This document shows, piece by piece, positions 45,242-54,913 of a DNA stretch of 59,285 bases. The DNA is from Mesohalobacter salilacus (GTDB taxonomy: Bacteria > Bacteroidota > Bacteroidia > Flavobacteriales > Flavobacteriaceae), in contig RRZV01000095.1 in the NCBI GenBank assembly GCA_003931895.1, positions 1-59,285 on the forward strand, given 5' to 3'. Numbering within the stretch: the stretch's first letter is position 1; every line of letters starts with the position of its first letter. The translations under genes were made by a program, and so were the position numbers. A model generated the notes under the pieces. That model was not told where the DNA came from. It searched no databases and saw only the letters and a program-made list of their open reading frames with translations.

Positions 45242-46978
45242 TTATAAAAGCTTAATGTTTTCAATTAATAAATCACACAAATCATCTATCGTAAAGCCTG
45301 TAAATTCTTCTTTTGTATCATCTTTAATCAATACTTTAATTTCCTCAGCCATGAATCCTTCTGCAAATGCGCTATGACTATGTTTAAACTCTAGCTTTGA
45401 TTTTCCTAAAGTATAGCTTCCTATTTTTTCATCAAAAGTTGAAGTTATTGAAGCAAGTAGGTTTTTACAAATGAATTCTAATGATTCATTAAGTTCGACT
45501 TTTGAATTCCTTAGATTTAAATCTATAATTTTAATAAAGTTATCTTTTGTATGATAAAAATCCAAGAGATAATCTAATATAGGCGTATAAAGACCAAGTC
45601 TAAAGTATCTAGACTTCCCAAAGTTCTTATTTAGGTCATTAGAAAGCTGTCTAAAACTAAAATTATTATTTAGCTTAATTATTTGCCTTAGTGATAAAAT
45701 CTCTAAATCATTAAACAAAGACAATAATTTTAAAGACCTATCGTAATCGTTGTTATTGTATCTATTTCTGTATTTATCGTAAAGTTGTTGTAATAAAACT
45801 TGACCAACTTTATTACTGTCAAATTTAAAAACGTTGTTACTGTAGAACTTATTGATATATCCATCAAAGTCAGCATTCTTACCAAAACGATGTTCATAAA
45901 TAGACTTTAAATTATTAATATCGGCTACCAAAATAATTTTATCAAAACCAAACTTATTATGGAATTCCTTATTGTCTTCCAATGTATAAGAATCGTAATG
46001 GGCAGATATCACATTAAGAATCCTGAAAATATGTTCAGGGTCCATACGGTCTAAGTCATCAATAATTAATACCGTTTCTTTGTCATTTTCAACCTCTAAT
46101 TGTTCAACCAATTGCCTAATGAGTTGTGTGTGAAAATCATCTTCAAATATAGAACCCTCTTCTTTGTATAAATTTTCAATGTAAGTTTTAGCCTTATCTA
46201 AATCGTCAGTTTTATTTGATTCTTTAAATTCTTTAAATTTTTGAAACAAGTCTTCCACTTCATCTACTACCTTGGTTAGTGGGGCTGTTTCTTTATTTAA
46301 AGAGAGACCTATTTTTAATAATGACTTTATTATTGATACTTGGTTATTTATAGCAAATTGTTGAGCAAGAAGTGAGTTAGAGAATTCTTCTTTATCAAAA
46401 GTCACCCCTTTAGAAATTAACTGTAATAGAATATCAACCTTTATATATCTAAAAATGTCTTTATTCGATGCAATTGAATAATTTATAGGAAAAACTTTGA
46501 AGATATCATATTCATCTTGTTTATTCTCAAAAAAATATTCTAAAAAAGTAGACTTACCCTTACCAAAAGGTGCTGAGAAAAATATCTTTCTGTTTAATTC
46601 ATTTTTTATATGGTCATCAAATTCTTTAAAAGCTTCACTCGGCAATTTGTAATCTATATCATCGTAGATTAATTCTAGTTCATAATCTTCTACATCAGTA
46701 AAATCAAATTTGACAGTAATTTTATGAACATCTCTAAGTTCAGGGAATGTGGTTATTGGTTTATATAACTTTCCTTCCTTTTCAAATTTAAAATCTCTTT
46801 TTTTTTCTTCTTTATTGGAAATTAAATTTAAAGCAGCAGTTATCGTATCAGTTTCAAATTCTTTAGGATTCTCTTCATTTAAAACTTCAAGATTCAATAA
46901 TTTTATAAATGGAACTTCTGGAAAGAATGGTATAGATTTTTCATTATTAGCACTTGTAAATTTTACTTTTCTTATCAT
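45242..46978 (-). CDS. KAP-family P-loop NTPase inside the type I operon
   Basis: 578 aa. Walker A is FFSAPFGKGKSTFLEYFF (about 139) and Walker B is VLIIDDLDRMDPEHIFRI (about 304), the two hallmarks of KAP NTPases. No membrane helices of the Kidins220 type are visible, so it seems cytoplasmic. Nine nucleotides separate it from hsdR before it and hsdS after it. KAP proteins are recurrent in phage-defence islands; its job with the type I enzyme is unknown. Confidence 0.82.
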   Translation of the reverse strand: MIRKVKFTSANNEKSIPFFPEVPFIKLLNLEVLNEENPKEFETDTITAALNLISNKEEKKRDFKFEKEGKLYKPITTFPELRDVHKITVKFDFTDVEDYELELIYDDIDYKLPSEAFKEFDDHIKNELNRKIFFSAPFGKGKSTFLEYFFENKQDEYDIFKVFPINYSIASNKDIFRYIKVDILLQLISKGVTFDKEEFSNSLLAQQFAINNQVSIIKSLLKIGLSLNKETAPLTKVVDEVEDLFQKFKEFKESNKTDDLDKAKTYIENLYKEEGSIFEDDFHTQLIRQLVEQLEVENDKETVLIIDDLDRMDPEHIFRILNVISAHYDSYTLEDNKEFHNKFGFDKIILVADINNLKSIYEHRFGKNADFDGYINKFYSNNVFKFDSNKVGQVLLQQLYDKYRNRYNNNDYDRSLKLLSLFNDLEILSLRQIIKLNNNFSFRQLSNDLNKNFGKSRYFRLGLYTPILDYLLDFYHTKDNFIKIIDLNLRNSKVELNESLEFICKNLLASITSTFDEKIGSYTLGKSKLEFKHSHSAFAEGFMAEEIKVLIKDDTKEEFTGFTIDDLCDLLIENIKLL

Positions 46979-46987
46979 GTCTTAAAT

Positions 46988-49801
46988 TTAAGCCACCAAT
47001 ACTTCGTTTAATTCCTTAATTACATTATCCATTTCATTTCCAAAGAGTTGATACATTTTACCTCTCCCACCTTGGTTATCAAATGGTGTATAGTCCAAAT
47101 CCTCTAGTTCTAAATGATAACTACTTACAATATGGTCTTTAACCATACGTAACCATTGCATTTGTTCTTTATCAAATCTATTATGCTTTCCTGCATTTTG
47201 CTTAAAAATCCAGTTTTTAAAGTTTTCATCAATGGTTTTATCAAAGGCTACAAGTTTAGTGTCAATCCCGCATGCTCTTCTTATCAATGATACTAAAGCA
47301 GTCAATTCATCTTTAGGTTGCTTGCTTTTGACCTCTTCAAGTTGAGTATAAGCATCCCAGACATAATCAGGTGCTAATAAAGGTTTTTCCAACTTCATTT
47401 TTTCCATTACCTCTTTAATCATTTTGAAAGTGATTTCTCTTCTGTTGTAGGGCTGATTATAAAATATGCTCAACGCTTTTATTTCATCTTTGTTAGCTTC
47501 TAAATACTCATTAAAATCTTTAACTATTGCCTTGGCTTTATCTACAGAATTGGTGTCCCATTCACTTTTAATCACCGTGTCTATATTGATGCTATCAATG
47601 ATTTGGTCATGCTCTTTTCTTACGTTCTCTAAGTAATCATTGAACTCACCATTAAAAGTTTTGCTGGCTTCATTTATTAATTCTTCCTGAGCTTTCTTTT
47701 TGGTTTCTTCAACCAATGCTGGTGTTCTGTCCTCAATAGGTATTTTATCAATTTCAGGTTGAGCTTTATCATTAATGGCATCCTTGTCAAAAGCTGTGAT
47801 GAGCTCTTTTGTAATTTGCTTTAGGTTTTTACCTTTAGAAAATTCTAGAATTTTATCCTTCTCTTTATCTGTGATTTGCTTTTCCAGGCGTATCAATCGG
47901 TTAGCTAAAGACATGAACAAATCTTCTTCTGCCACACCCATTGTAATGGCACCAAGTAAATCCTTCATCGCAACACTTGGCTTGCGTTCTAGGGGTCTAC
48001 TATCTGTTTTCTTCGATTTGGTAGCACCTACAGCATCTACAATAACAAAGTGTGTTTTACTATTTGCCGTTCGGGATACTAATTGTAGAGAATCTTTATT
48101 AATAGTTCTAGTTCCTCTACCTTTCATCTGTTCAAAGTAGTTGACACTTTTGACATCACGCATAAAAAGTAGAACCTCTAAAGGCTTCACGTCAGTTCCT
48201 GTAGCAATCATATCTACAGTTACTGCAATACGTGGATGATAAGAATTTCTAAATCGATTCAAGACCGACTTAGGGTCTTCTTCAATTTTATAAGTTACTT
48301 TTTTACAGAAATCGTTGCCTTCATCAAATTCTTCACGGATGATTTTTATGATGTCATCTGCATGACTATCGGTTTTGGCAAAGACTAAGGTCTTTGGCAC
48401 TTCATAGTCACCATTTTCATCGCTTCGATTAGGGAAAATTGTGGTTTTTAAAGCTCTTTTGTATTCCCGAATGATATTTCTTATTTGACTTGGATTGACA
48501 ACTTTTTTATCTAAATCATTGCGTTTGTATTCTGTATCTTCATCTTCTTGTTGCCACCTCTTCTTTCTAGTCAGCTTATCACGTCTATCTACAAACCAAC
48601 CTGCTTTAACGGTTTCACCCTTCTGGGAAATCTCTGTTTCAATGGTGTAAACATCATAAGGAACATTCACCCCATCAGTAACAGATTCCTCGTAAGTGTA
48701 TTGGCTAACTACATTTTCGTTGAAGAATCCAAAAGTTCTTTTATCTGGGGTAGCGGTAAGCCCAATGAGGAACGCATCAAAGTAATCTAAGACCTGCTTC
48801 CAAAGATTGTAGATAGAGCGGTGAGCTTCATCTATCACAATAAAATCAAATTGTTCAATAGGTACTCTTGGTGTATATTCCACAGGAATAGCTTTCTTTT
48901 CAGACATTTTACTTTTTAGCCAACTACTTTCATTCGGATTGTCTTGTTCAGCACTTTCTTCCAATTCTTCACCTTTTAAGATAGAATACAGGCGTTGTAT
49001 GGTAGAGATAGAGACTTGGCTATCAGAAGCTATATAACTTGAAGTTAATCGCTGTACGTTGTATAATTCAGTAAATTTTCTGTTGTCGTCATTGGGCTGA
49101 AAAGTCATAAATTCTTGCTCAGCTTGTTCACCTAAATTTTTTGTATCTACCAAAAATAAAATTCGCTTAGCATCAGCATGCTTCAGTAATCTATACACAA
49201 AAGTAGCAGCTGTAAATGTTTTTCCTGCACCTGTAGCCATTTGTATAAGAGCCTTTGGTCTATTTTTCTTGAAAGAATGTTCAAGGTTATTTATAGCAAC
49301 TATCTGAGCAGGTCTTAATCCCATTTCATTTAAGTCAGGCATTGAGAGCAATCTCTCTCTTAAGCTTTTACCTTTTTTTAGCCATTTTGCAATGGTTTCA
49401 GGCTTATGAAACCAAAATACTGTTCTTCCTCTAGGTTTTGGGTCTCTGTAATCGGTAAAACGAGTAATAGTGCCAGTGCTTTCATATACAAATGGCAATG
49501 GGTCATTATTTAAGTATTTTAATTTAGCATTTGCATAATTAGTAGATTGGTCTTCTACGACTGTTAACCTGTGACCTTCATCTTCTCGCTTGGCTTCGAT
49601 TATACCAACAGGCTTCTTGTCAACAAATAGCACATAATCAGCGGGTCCAACATCAGTTTGATATTCCCTAACTGCAACCCCTTTTTTTGCATTTAAATCA
49701 ACTTTACTCTTTGACTGAACTTCCCAGCCTGCTTCAAGAAGCATCTTATCGATTTTATCACGAGCTATTTGTTCCGGGTTTTGATTTATGTCTGCGGGCA
49801 T
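46988..49801 (-). CDS. hsdR: Type I restriction endonuclease/translocase subunit HsdR
   Basis: 937 aa. The N-terminal nuclease has the PD-(D/E)xK pattern DYVLFVDKKPVGIIEAKRE (about 54-73). Helicase motifs follow: Walker A ALIQMATGAGKTFTA (about 186-198), DEAH box FIVIDEAHRS (about 319-328), LIGLTATPDKR (motif III), then GTDVKPLEVLLFMRDVKSVNYFEQMKGRGTR (motifs V-VI). The C-terminus is EcoEI-type. It heads the operon hsdR-KAP-hsdS-DUF262-hsdM-193 aa, read leftward. DNA cleavage far from the recognition site is expected. Confidence 0.94.
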   Translation of the reverse strand: MPADINQNPEQIARDKIDKMLLEAGWEVQSKSKVDLNAKKGVAVREYQTDVGPADYVLFVDKKPVGIIEAKREDEGHRLTVVEDQSTNYANAKLKYLNNDPLPFVYESTGTITRFTDYRDPKPRGRTVFWFHKPETIAKWLKKGKSLRERLLSMPDLNEMGLRPAQIVAINNLEHSFKKNRPKALIQMATGAGKTFTAATFVYRLLKHADAKRILFLVDTKNLGEQAEQEFMTFQPNDDNRKFTELYNVQRLTSSYIASDSQVSISTIQRLYSILKGEELEESAEQDNPNESSWLKSKMSEKKAIPVEYTPRVPIEQFDFIVIDEAHRSIYNLWKQVLDYFDAFLIGLTATPDKRTFGFFNENVVSQYTYEESVTDGVNVPYDVYTIETEISQKGETVKAGWFVDRRDKLTRKKRWQQEDEDTEYKRNDLDKKVVNPSQIRNIIREYKRALKTTIFPNRSDENGDYEVPKTLVFAKTDSHADDIIKIIREEFDEGNDFCKKVTYKIEEDPKSVLNRFRNSYHPRIAVTVDMIATGTDVKPLEVLLFMRDVKSVNYFEQMKGRGTRTINKDSLQLVSRTANSKTHFVIVDAVGATKSKKTDSRPLERKPSVAMKDLLGAITMGVAEEDLFMSLANRLIRLEKQITDKEKDKILEFSKGKNLKQITKELITAFDKDAINDKAQPEIDKIPIEDRTPALVEETKKKAQEELINEASKTFNGEFNDYLENVRKEHDQIIDSINIDTVIKSEWDTNSVDKAKAIVKDFNEYLEANKDEIKALSIFYNQPYNRREITFKMIKEVMEKMKLEKPLLAPDYVWDAYTQLEEVKSKQPKDELTALVSLIRRACGIDTKLVAFDKTIDENFKNWIFKQNAGKHNRFDKEQMQWLRMVKDHIVSSYHLELEDLDYTPFDNQGGRGKMYQLFGNEMDNVIKELNEVLVA

Positions 49802-50366
49802 TTTAGATTGATTATTTTACGGTAAAAAGCCTTGCTATAATGATATCTTATAGGATACTAATTAGGATGAATAATGATTAGGTTACTAAAATAGAAATTT
49901 GTTTTTGTTTTTCATGATTAATGTTTCTTTTAAATTGGGTACAAGCTGAAAAATACTTAATGCATTATTAGATAACCTTAAATTAGGGAACTAAATCAAT
50001 TTTAACCTTATTGACTATAAACGATGTCGTTCCCTCTAAAGGCGTAAAAACTATTTAATTTACATTTGTTTAAATTATTTAATGAATTTCTCTTCACTAA
50101 TTTTTTCAATCAAAAACCATAGACTTTGCCCAACTGCCTTTGCATTCAAGATTTGTTATATCATGTTTAGGTACAGGCATCTAATACTGTCTAAGCTTAT
50201 TGTTAGAAAGTATTTTCATACAATAATTTACGAATAAATTATTTAAATTTATCATACTTAATTGTCTAGAATGTCATTGAGTATTTTGGACCTTTTTCTT
50301 TTCCATCATTATCGAAATCAGATCTCATAATATTAGTGTGATAGTTGTTTTTTATATTATATTGTA
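49802..50366. other. 565-bp intergenic region upstream of hsdR
   Basis: AT-rich, no coding-like frame and no clear tRNA or hairpin. It should hold the hsdR promoter; I see no convincing Bacteroidota promoter pair on the minus strand. Confidence 0.5.
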
Positions 50367-50882
50367 TTAAAGAATTTTGAAACATCGTATCATAACATTC
50401 AATATACTTAGCTGAATATTGGGTAAAAGAGTAAGTGAAAATAATATTTTTATTTTTTTATTGAAAATTTTAAAGAAGTCTCCAAAATCCTCATACGAGA
50501 TATCAATAATTTTATTGGTGATAAAAAATTCGTCAACTTCATTTATAGAGATAATACCTTCAGAAACATCATAGTGAGAAGAATCAAGAGCATGAGAATC
50601 ATCTAATTTGTTTCTTTTTTGGAAAATGAAATTACATCCTTCAAAAGTTTCTTCAAAATAGGATTTTATTCTATCTAAATTTGCTTTGAAATCTAATGAT
50701 ATGTTAGTGCTAGTTATTATATCTTTCATTTCATCATTCATCATTGTTAAATCAGTAACATAGCTTTTACAGTTATAGTTCTTAATTATTTCCTTTAGCC
50801 TTGGTAAATCCTTTTCACTATATTTTTTCTCAGTAAAATTTTTCGTTTCAGCTAATTCCTTTTTTGTTTTAATGTATTCCAT
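50367..50882 (-). CDS. Unknown 171-aa protein
   Basis: Soluble, charged and helical, no motif recognised. It has a Lys/Glu-rich start (KTKKELAETKNFTEKKYSEKD) and a more hydrophobic C-terminus (KIKILFSLTLLPNIQLSILNVMI). It lies between hsdR and the replication-like genes, on the opposite strand from the latter. Could be a decayed or cargo gene. Confidence 0.45.
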   Translation of the reverse strand: MEYIKTKKELAETKNFTEKKYSEKDLPRLKEIIKNYNCKSYVTDLTMMNDEMKDIITSTNISLDFKANLDRIKSYFEETFEGCNFIFQKRNKLDDSHALDSSHYDVSEGIISINEVDEFFITNKIIDISYEDFGDFFKIFNKKIKILFSLTLLPNIQLSILNVMIRCFKIL

Positions 50883-51290
50883 ATTATTTTGTATTTATGT
50901 TATATCATGCCCAAACAAAAAAGTTTATATGTTTAACACTATTTAACATTTTACTTTGTAGACATATATAGGAAAGCCTAATGCTTTAGGCAGTCCTTGT
51001 TCATAATGTACCTGTTAAATTGTTTAGAACGCCTTGGCTATTTCATAGCAGGCTTATATACCAGCTGTTTAATAATCTTGAATGTTTCAGAGTCTAAAAG
51101 TTTTAATGCCCTTTATAGAGAGTCTAGATAAATTAAACAATCTAGATACTATTAACTATACATTTATGAGTGTGTAAAAGGGGTAGATATGATAATAGAA
51201 ATGAGTGTATCAGAATGTATTGGTCTGTATGTGTCACCTTTTATCTTTTTATTAAAATCTATATCTCTCTCAATCCTTCTATCCATAGTA

Positions 51291-51322
51291 CATCACACAT
51301 TTTTAACACATTTTAACAAAAA
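51291..51322. repeat. TTTTAACA-type direct repeats upstream of the polymerase-like gene
   Basis: ACACATTTTTAACACATTTTAAC contains two close copies of the motif. Related TTTAACA copies occur at about 50933-50952 and, inverted as TGTTAAAA, at about 52628-52646 downstream of the gene. They could be iterons of an origin, but the motif is short and AT-rich, so chance recurrence is possible. No gene is seen in 50883-51386. Confidence 0.35.
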
Positions 51323-51351
51323 TAATCTGAATAAATAGACAACAAACGGTG

Positions 51352-51383
51352 GGTTACTTAATATAACATTAAAATAAGTAACC
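51352..51383. promoter_or_regulatory. Inverted repeat immediately before the polymerase-like gene
   Basis: GGTTACTTA (51352-51360) and TAAGTAACC (51375-51383) form a perfect 9-bp inverted repeat with a 14-nt spacer, ending 3 nt before the ATG at 51387. It is placed to be an operator or an mRNA hairpin hiding the start codon. Confidence 0.65.
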
Positions 51384-51386
51384 TAT

Positions 51387-52619
51387 ATGATTGAAATTTT
51401 AGACTTCGAGAAGAATCTGTTTAATAATTTAATAGTAAACAAACAGACTTTAACAAAACACACATACATTACTACCAGGAAGTTAGCTAAAGATCTACTA
51501 ACAATTACACTACCAATAGCTAATAAACGAAAGGCGATGATTAGGATATTTGACTTCCTAAATTATGTAGACACACACGCAGACGATGTCAATACACTAA
51601 GTATTTCTAAACAGACCTTGGAATCTTATTTCACAAGAAGTAAGTATTTGAAATATATGACTATACTCTCATCCTTAGATGTCATACATAAGATAAAACA
51701 AAACGGAAAGTATTACCGATTCAGGTTAAAGAAAGGTAACCTAAACAAAAAAGAGGTGTTATCTGAAGACTCAAAAACTAAACCTCATTGCATTAAATAC
51801 AAATTACATAAACACTATCAAGAAGACAGTGAGTTAGCAATAGTAATATTAGAAGAGAACACAAAAAAAGATATTGACTTTAAGTGCGAGCTGGATTTAG
51901 ATGATAGGTACAAGAACACAATTAAAAGGATAGAGTTAGATGTTCCTAAAGCAGTGTTAGCAGAAATAGATCACTGTAATACCAATGGTTACTCTTTAAA
52001 CGTGCTTAGACGACGTGTAAGCAAGATATTATCAACTCTAAACAATAGATACATCAGAGAAGGTAAGAAGGTTGATAGAATCTATCACAGCTTCTCTAAT
52101 CTTAGTAGGGTAGCAAGACAACATTTTAAGCAGTCATTCTATGAAATAGATATCGTAAACTCTCAACCTCTCTTTTTAGTGGCTTATCTAAAAGATAGTG
52201 AATATGGTTGTGACAGTTCTTATCAATATGACTGTGAAAATGGATCATTTTATGAAATGTTTTATGGATTATCTGAAAAGGAAGATATAGAAGTTAAACG
52301 TAAAGAAGTTAAACAATCCCTTTATCAAAACATCTTTTTCGGTTTCAATAAAAGAAGTAAATACAACAAGCTATTTAGAGAGTTATACCCTCAGACGTGG
52401 GCTTCGTTAGAAGAAATATCAAACACTGATATAAGCCTGGCAAGTAGACTGCAGAATATGGAAGCAAAGCTGTTCAATAAGCTCACACCTAAATATTCAA
52501 CCTATTACTACACATTGTTTGATGCTGTTTATTTCACCAATAGTGCTGACAAGATTTTACTCGAAAAAGAAATAGACAAATTCTTCAAAAAATTAAAGAT
52601 AAAAGTGCAGATGAAATAA
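51387..52619 (+). CDS. Replication-type protein, possibly family-A polymerase-like
   Basis: 410 aa, soluble. The N-terminal half is helical and resembles element replication proteins (RKAMIRIFDFLNYVDTHADDV). The C-terminal half has FYEIDIVNSQPLFLVAYL (about 252-270), RKEVKQSLYQNIFFGFN (about 305-322) and YYYTLFDAVYFTNSAD (about 372). The order Asp-x(n) motif, then Arg/Lys helix, then Phe-Asp motif is compatible with motif A, O-helix and motif C of family-A polymerases, though each is diverged. A FEN exonuclease gene follows, as in DNA polymerase I. The call is tentative; a replication initiator is the alternative. Confidence 0.45.
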   Translation: MIEILDFEKNLFNNLIVNKQTLTKHTYITTRKLAKDLLTITLPIANKRKAMIRIFDFLNYVDTHADDVNTLSISKQTLESYFTRSKYLKYMTILSSLDVIHKIKQNGKYYRFRLKKGNLNKKEVLSEDSKTKPHCIKYKLHKHYQEDSELAIVILEENTKKDIDFKCELDLDDRYKNTIKRIELDVPKAVLAEIDHCNTNGYSLNVLRRRVSKILSTLNNRYIREGKKVDRIYHSFSNLSRVARQHFKQSFYEIDIVNSQPLFLVAYLKDSEYGCDSSYQYDCENGSFYEMFYGLSEKEDIEVKRKEVKQSLYQNIFFGFNKRSKYNKLFRELYPQTWASLEEISNTDISLASRLQNMEAKLFNKLTPKYSTYYYTLFDAVYFTNSADKILLEKEIDKFFKKLKIKVQMK

Positions 52620-52693
52620 TGGGGGATGTGTTAAAATATGTTAAAAAAATAAACAAACTCTAAAGCCACAACTATAATAATAAACAAATAAAT

Positions 52694-53629
52694 ATGAATG
52701 TAATTGAAAATATATATGATAACAAAAAGGTTCTAATTGATGCCGACTCACTATGTTATACACGAGAAGGTGATTCAATAGATGTAGGTATTTCTAAACT
52801 TGAATGGAAATTAGACAAGATAAGAGAAATCACAAATCAAACTGGTGATGATTTCCTGTTTTATTTAACTGAAGGTAAGACATTCAGAAACGAATTGAGT
52901 GAGACTTATAAAGCACAAAGAAAGAAGAAACACGCAAACGTCAGAGAGATTAAAGCTTACTTGAAATGTAACTATAACACAAAGCTGGAAAGAGGATATG
53001 AAGCGGATGATTTGATTGCTGACGATTATAGGGAAGACCCAAACAACACACTCATCTGTTCAGTAGATAAGGACATTTTATATAACTTAACAGGTAAGCA
53101 CATCAACCTTTATAATTTTCAGTTTGTTGTTACAACCGCCGAAGAAGCTGAAGAACATTTTTACAAGCAAATCATTTTCGGTGATAAGGTTGATAATATT
53201 GAGAAGCTAGTAAAAGGACTAGGGGATAAACGTTTAAATTGCATAAAACAAGCTTGTAGGCTATCTTTTAAGGAAATTGGTAAATACCTATGTCTAAAGA
53301 AAGGTATTAATTACACAACAAGGTATAGGTTGTTGTATATGGGTAAGTCTGAACACATTTCTTTAGATGAAAAAATACACGAAAAAATTGATGAAATAGA
53401 CAACTTTATTGACTACGAGAACTTCACTTATAAAACGAATAAGAGAAAGCCTAAAAAGAAGAAAAAACAATTCGTTTGGCACTTTAATAGTCCAGCCCCT
53501 GGTAAATATCGAGGCAAAACTTGGAAAGAGGTGCATGAAGTCGATGAGAACTATGTTAACTGGATGCTGAATGTTACTACTGATAAGGGTTTGATAGATA
53601 TGCTTACTAAATTAAAACAAGCATCATAA
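52694..53629 (+). CDS. FEN-type 5'-3' exonuclease
   Basis: 311 aa. FEN/PIN-like nuclease motifs in order: VLIDADSLCYTR (about 14-25), YKAQRKKK, YEADDLIADDY (about 103-113), SVDKDILYN (about 126-134), FGDKVDNIEKLVKGLGDKR (about 159-178). These match the acidic metal-binding set and the helix-hairpin-helix of phage T5/T4 RNase H-type exonucleases. The C-terminus is Lys-rich and ends FNSPAPGKYRGKTW. Located 74 nt after the polymerase-like gene, on the same strand. Confidence 0.8.
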   Translation: MNVIENIYDNKKVLIDADSLCYTREGDSIDVGISKLEWKLDKIREITNQTGDDFLFYLTEGKTFRNELSETYKAQRKKKHANVREIKAYLKCNYNTKLERGYEADDLIADDYREDPNNTLICSVDKDILYNLTGKHINLYNFQFVVTTAEEAEEHFYKQIIFGDKVDNIEKLVKGLGDKRLNCIKQACRLSFKEIGKYLCLKKGINYTTRYRLLYMGKSEHISLDEKIHEKIDEIDNFIDYENFTYKTNKRKPKKKKKQFVWHFNSPAPGKYRGKTWKEVHEVDENYVNWMLNVTTDKGLIDMLTKLKQAS

Positions 53630-53784
53630 TATCAGCCCCATTAAAAACGCAGAACACTCTAGCTATTGAATTATCAATATGTTAAACCTATTTCAGCCCT
53701 AAATTCAAGTAAAGGTCTGTAAGTTAAATAATGTTAATATTAATAAATATATTATTTTATAGATATTTTAGTTAATAATTATAT

Positions 53785-53792
53785 TATATTTG
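53785..53792 (+). promoter_or_regulatory. Promoter -7 element of the HTH gene
   Basis: TATATTTG fits TAnnTTTG and lies 13 nt before the ATG at 53805, showing that an apparent upstream TTG start at 53790 is not used. No TTTG at the -33 position. Confidence 0.55.
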
Positions 53793-53804
53793 CATAAAAA
53801 AGTA

Positions 53805-54101
53805 ATGAACTGGGATAAAAGATTTAAAAGTTTTAAAAAAGAAATGGGTTATACAAATGAGGATATAGCAAACATCATAGGATTAAATAAGGCAAGTGTT
53901 AACAATCAGACACAGCCTAATGCAAAGTTCCCATCTTGGTTAAAGCTGTCGATAGTTATACACGAACAAATGAAAGAAAAGGCAGAAAATACTATCCCAG
54001 AAAAACAATTAAATTTTATCAAAGAAGGGGTAAAAGAGGGGGTTAGAGAAGAGATTAAAAAGGCTTTGCTTTCCAAGAAATTGAAGCAAATTCTAGATTA
54101 A
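53805..54101 (+). CDS. Small HTH DNA-binding protein
   Basis: 98 aa from ATG 53805. An Xre-like helix-turn-helix is visible: EMGYTNEDIANIIGLNKASVNNQ (about 13-35). A basic/acidic helix follows and the protein ends in KKLKQILD. The same C-terminal pattern is found in the next three genes. It may regulate the module or the gene cluster behind it. Confidence 0.7.
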   Translation: MNWDKRFKSFKKEMGYTNEDIANIIGLNKASVNNQTQPNAKFPSWLKLSIVIHEQMKEKAENTIPEKQLNFIKEGVKEGVREEIKKALLSKKLKQILD

Positions 54102-54155
54102 ACTATTAAAAATTCAGACCCTAACAAAACGCAATTTTAGAAAAAAATTAAAATT

Positions 54156-54512
54156 ATGAAATCAAAGAAAATTAGAATAGAAGATTATGAATCAAACCCA
54201 ATATATGATGAATGGGATTCTTATAAATGTGTTATCCCAGATGCGTTTATTAGAGGTTTTGGTAAAGAACGATTTGAGCCCCTACCATGGTGGACTGGTT
54301 TTAAAAGAGGCGATAGGTATATAATAATTAAAAACTATAAAATTTATCTAGCATGTGTTAATATGAAACGAGTTTTTGCTCATATAAGCTACTCTTTAAT
54401 TGATGATATAGATAGATTTAAGAACGACTTAGATAAGGAATCAATATTTGAGAATTATGGAATACTAAAACAAGAATTGAGAAATGAGAAAATGAAACAA
54501 ATCTTTCAATAA
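54156..54512 (+). CDS. Small unknown protein with shared C-terminal tail
   Basis: 118 aa. WWTGFKRGDRYIIIKNYKIYLACVN is a beta-rich core; the end, LRNEKMKQIFQ, matches the tails of the neighbouring proteins. No family recognised. Second of a run of similarly sized plus-strand genes. Confidence 0.6.
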   Translation: MKSKKIRIEDYESNPIYDEWDSYKCVIPDAFIRGFGKERFEPLPWWTGFKRGDRYIIIKNYKIYLACVNMKRVFAHISYSLIDDIDRFKNDLDKESIFENYGILKQELRNEKMKQIFQ

Positions 54513-54580
54513 ACAATTTTTAGAATTGACATATTTAGTTAAAGGAAAAATTATTAATAACATACAATAAAATAAGCAAC

Positions 54581-54907
54581 ATGATAACATTTGATGAATA
54601 CAAAAAAATACCTAACGTACAAGTAGATATTATTGAAGAAATAATAAGAGCTAATAAAAAATATTATGAATATAATGGCTATAAATTATTTTTCGATAGA
54701 TATTTATCTACAATAAGTGATGATAAAAGTTTTTTTTATAAAAAAGGGGTGAACGTTTATGAAGTTAAAGCTGATATTTATCAAGGAAAATTTCTTGGTC
54801 TTACACACATAACGGATAAAAATCTAAAACAGTACAAACACATACCAAGATACGACGAGCTAAAACGAGAAGTAAGACAGTATAAATTAAACCAAATCTT
54901 AAATTAA
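54581..54907 (+). CDS. Small unknown protein with shared C-terminal tail
   Basis: 108 aa. Layout is the same as its neighbours: helical start, beta core (YEYNGYKLFFDRYLSTISD, YEVKADIYQGKFLGLTH), and the tail VRQYKLNQILN. The next gene begins 6 nt later. No family recognised. Confidence 0.6.
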   Translation: MITFDEYKKIPNVQVDIIEEIIRANKKYYEYNGYKLFFDRYLSTISDDKSFFYKKGVNVYEVKADIYQGKFLGLTHITDKNLKQYKHIPRYDELKREVRQYKLNQILN

Positions 54908-54913
54908 ATAACT

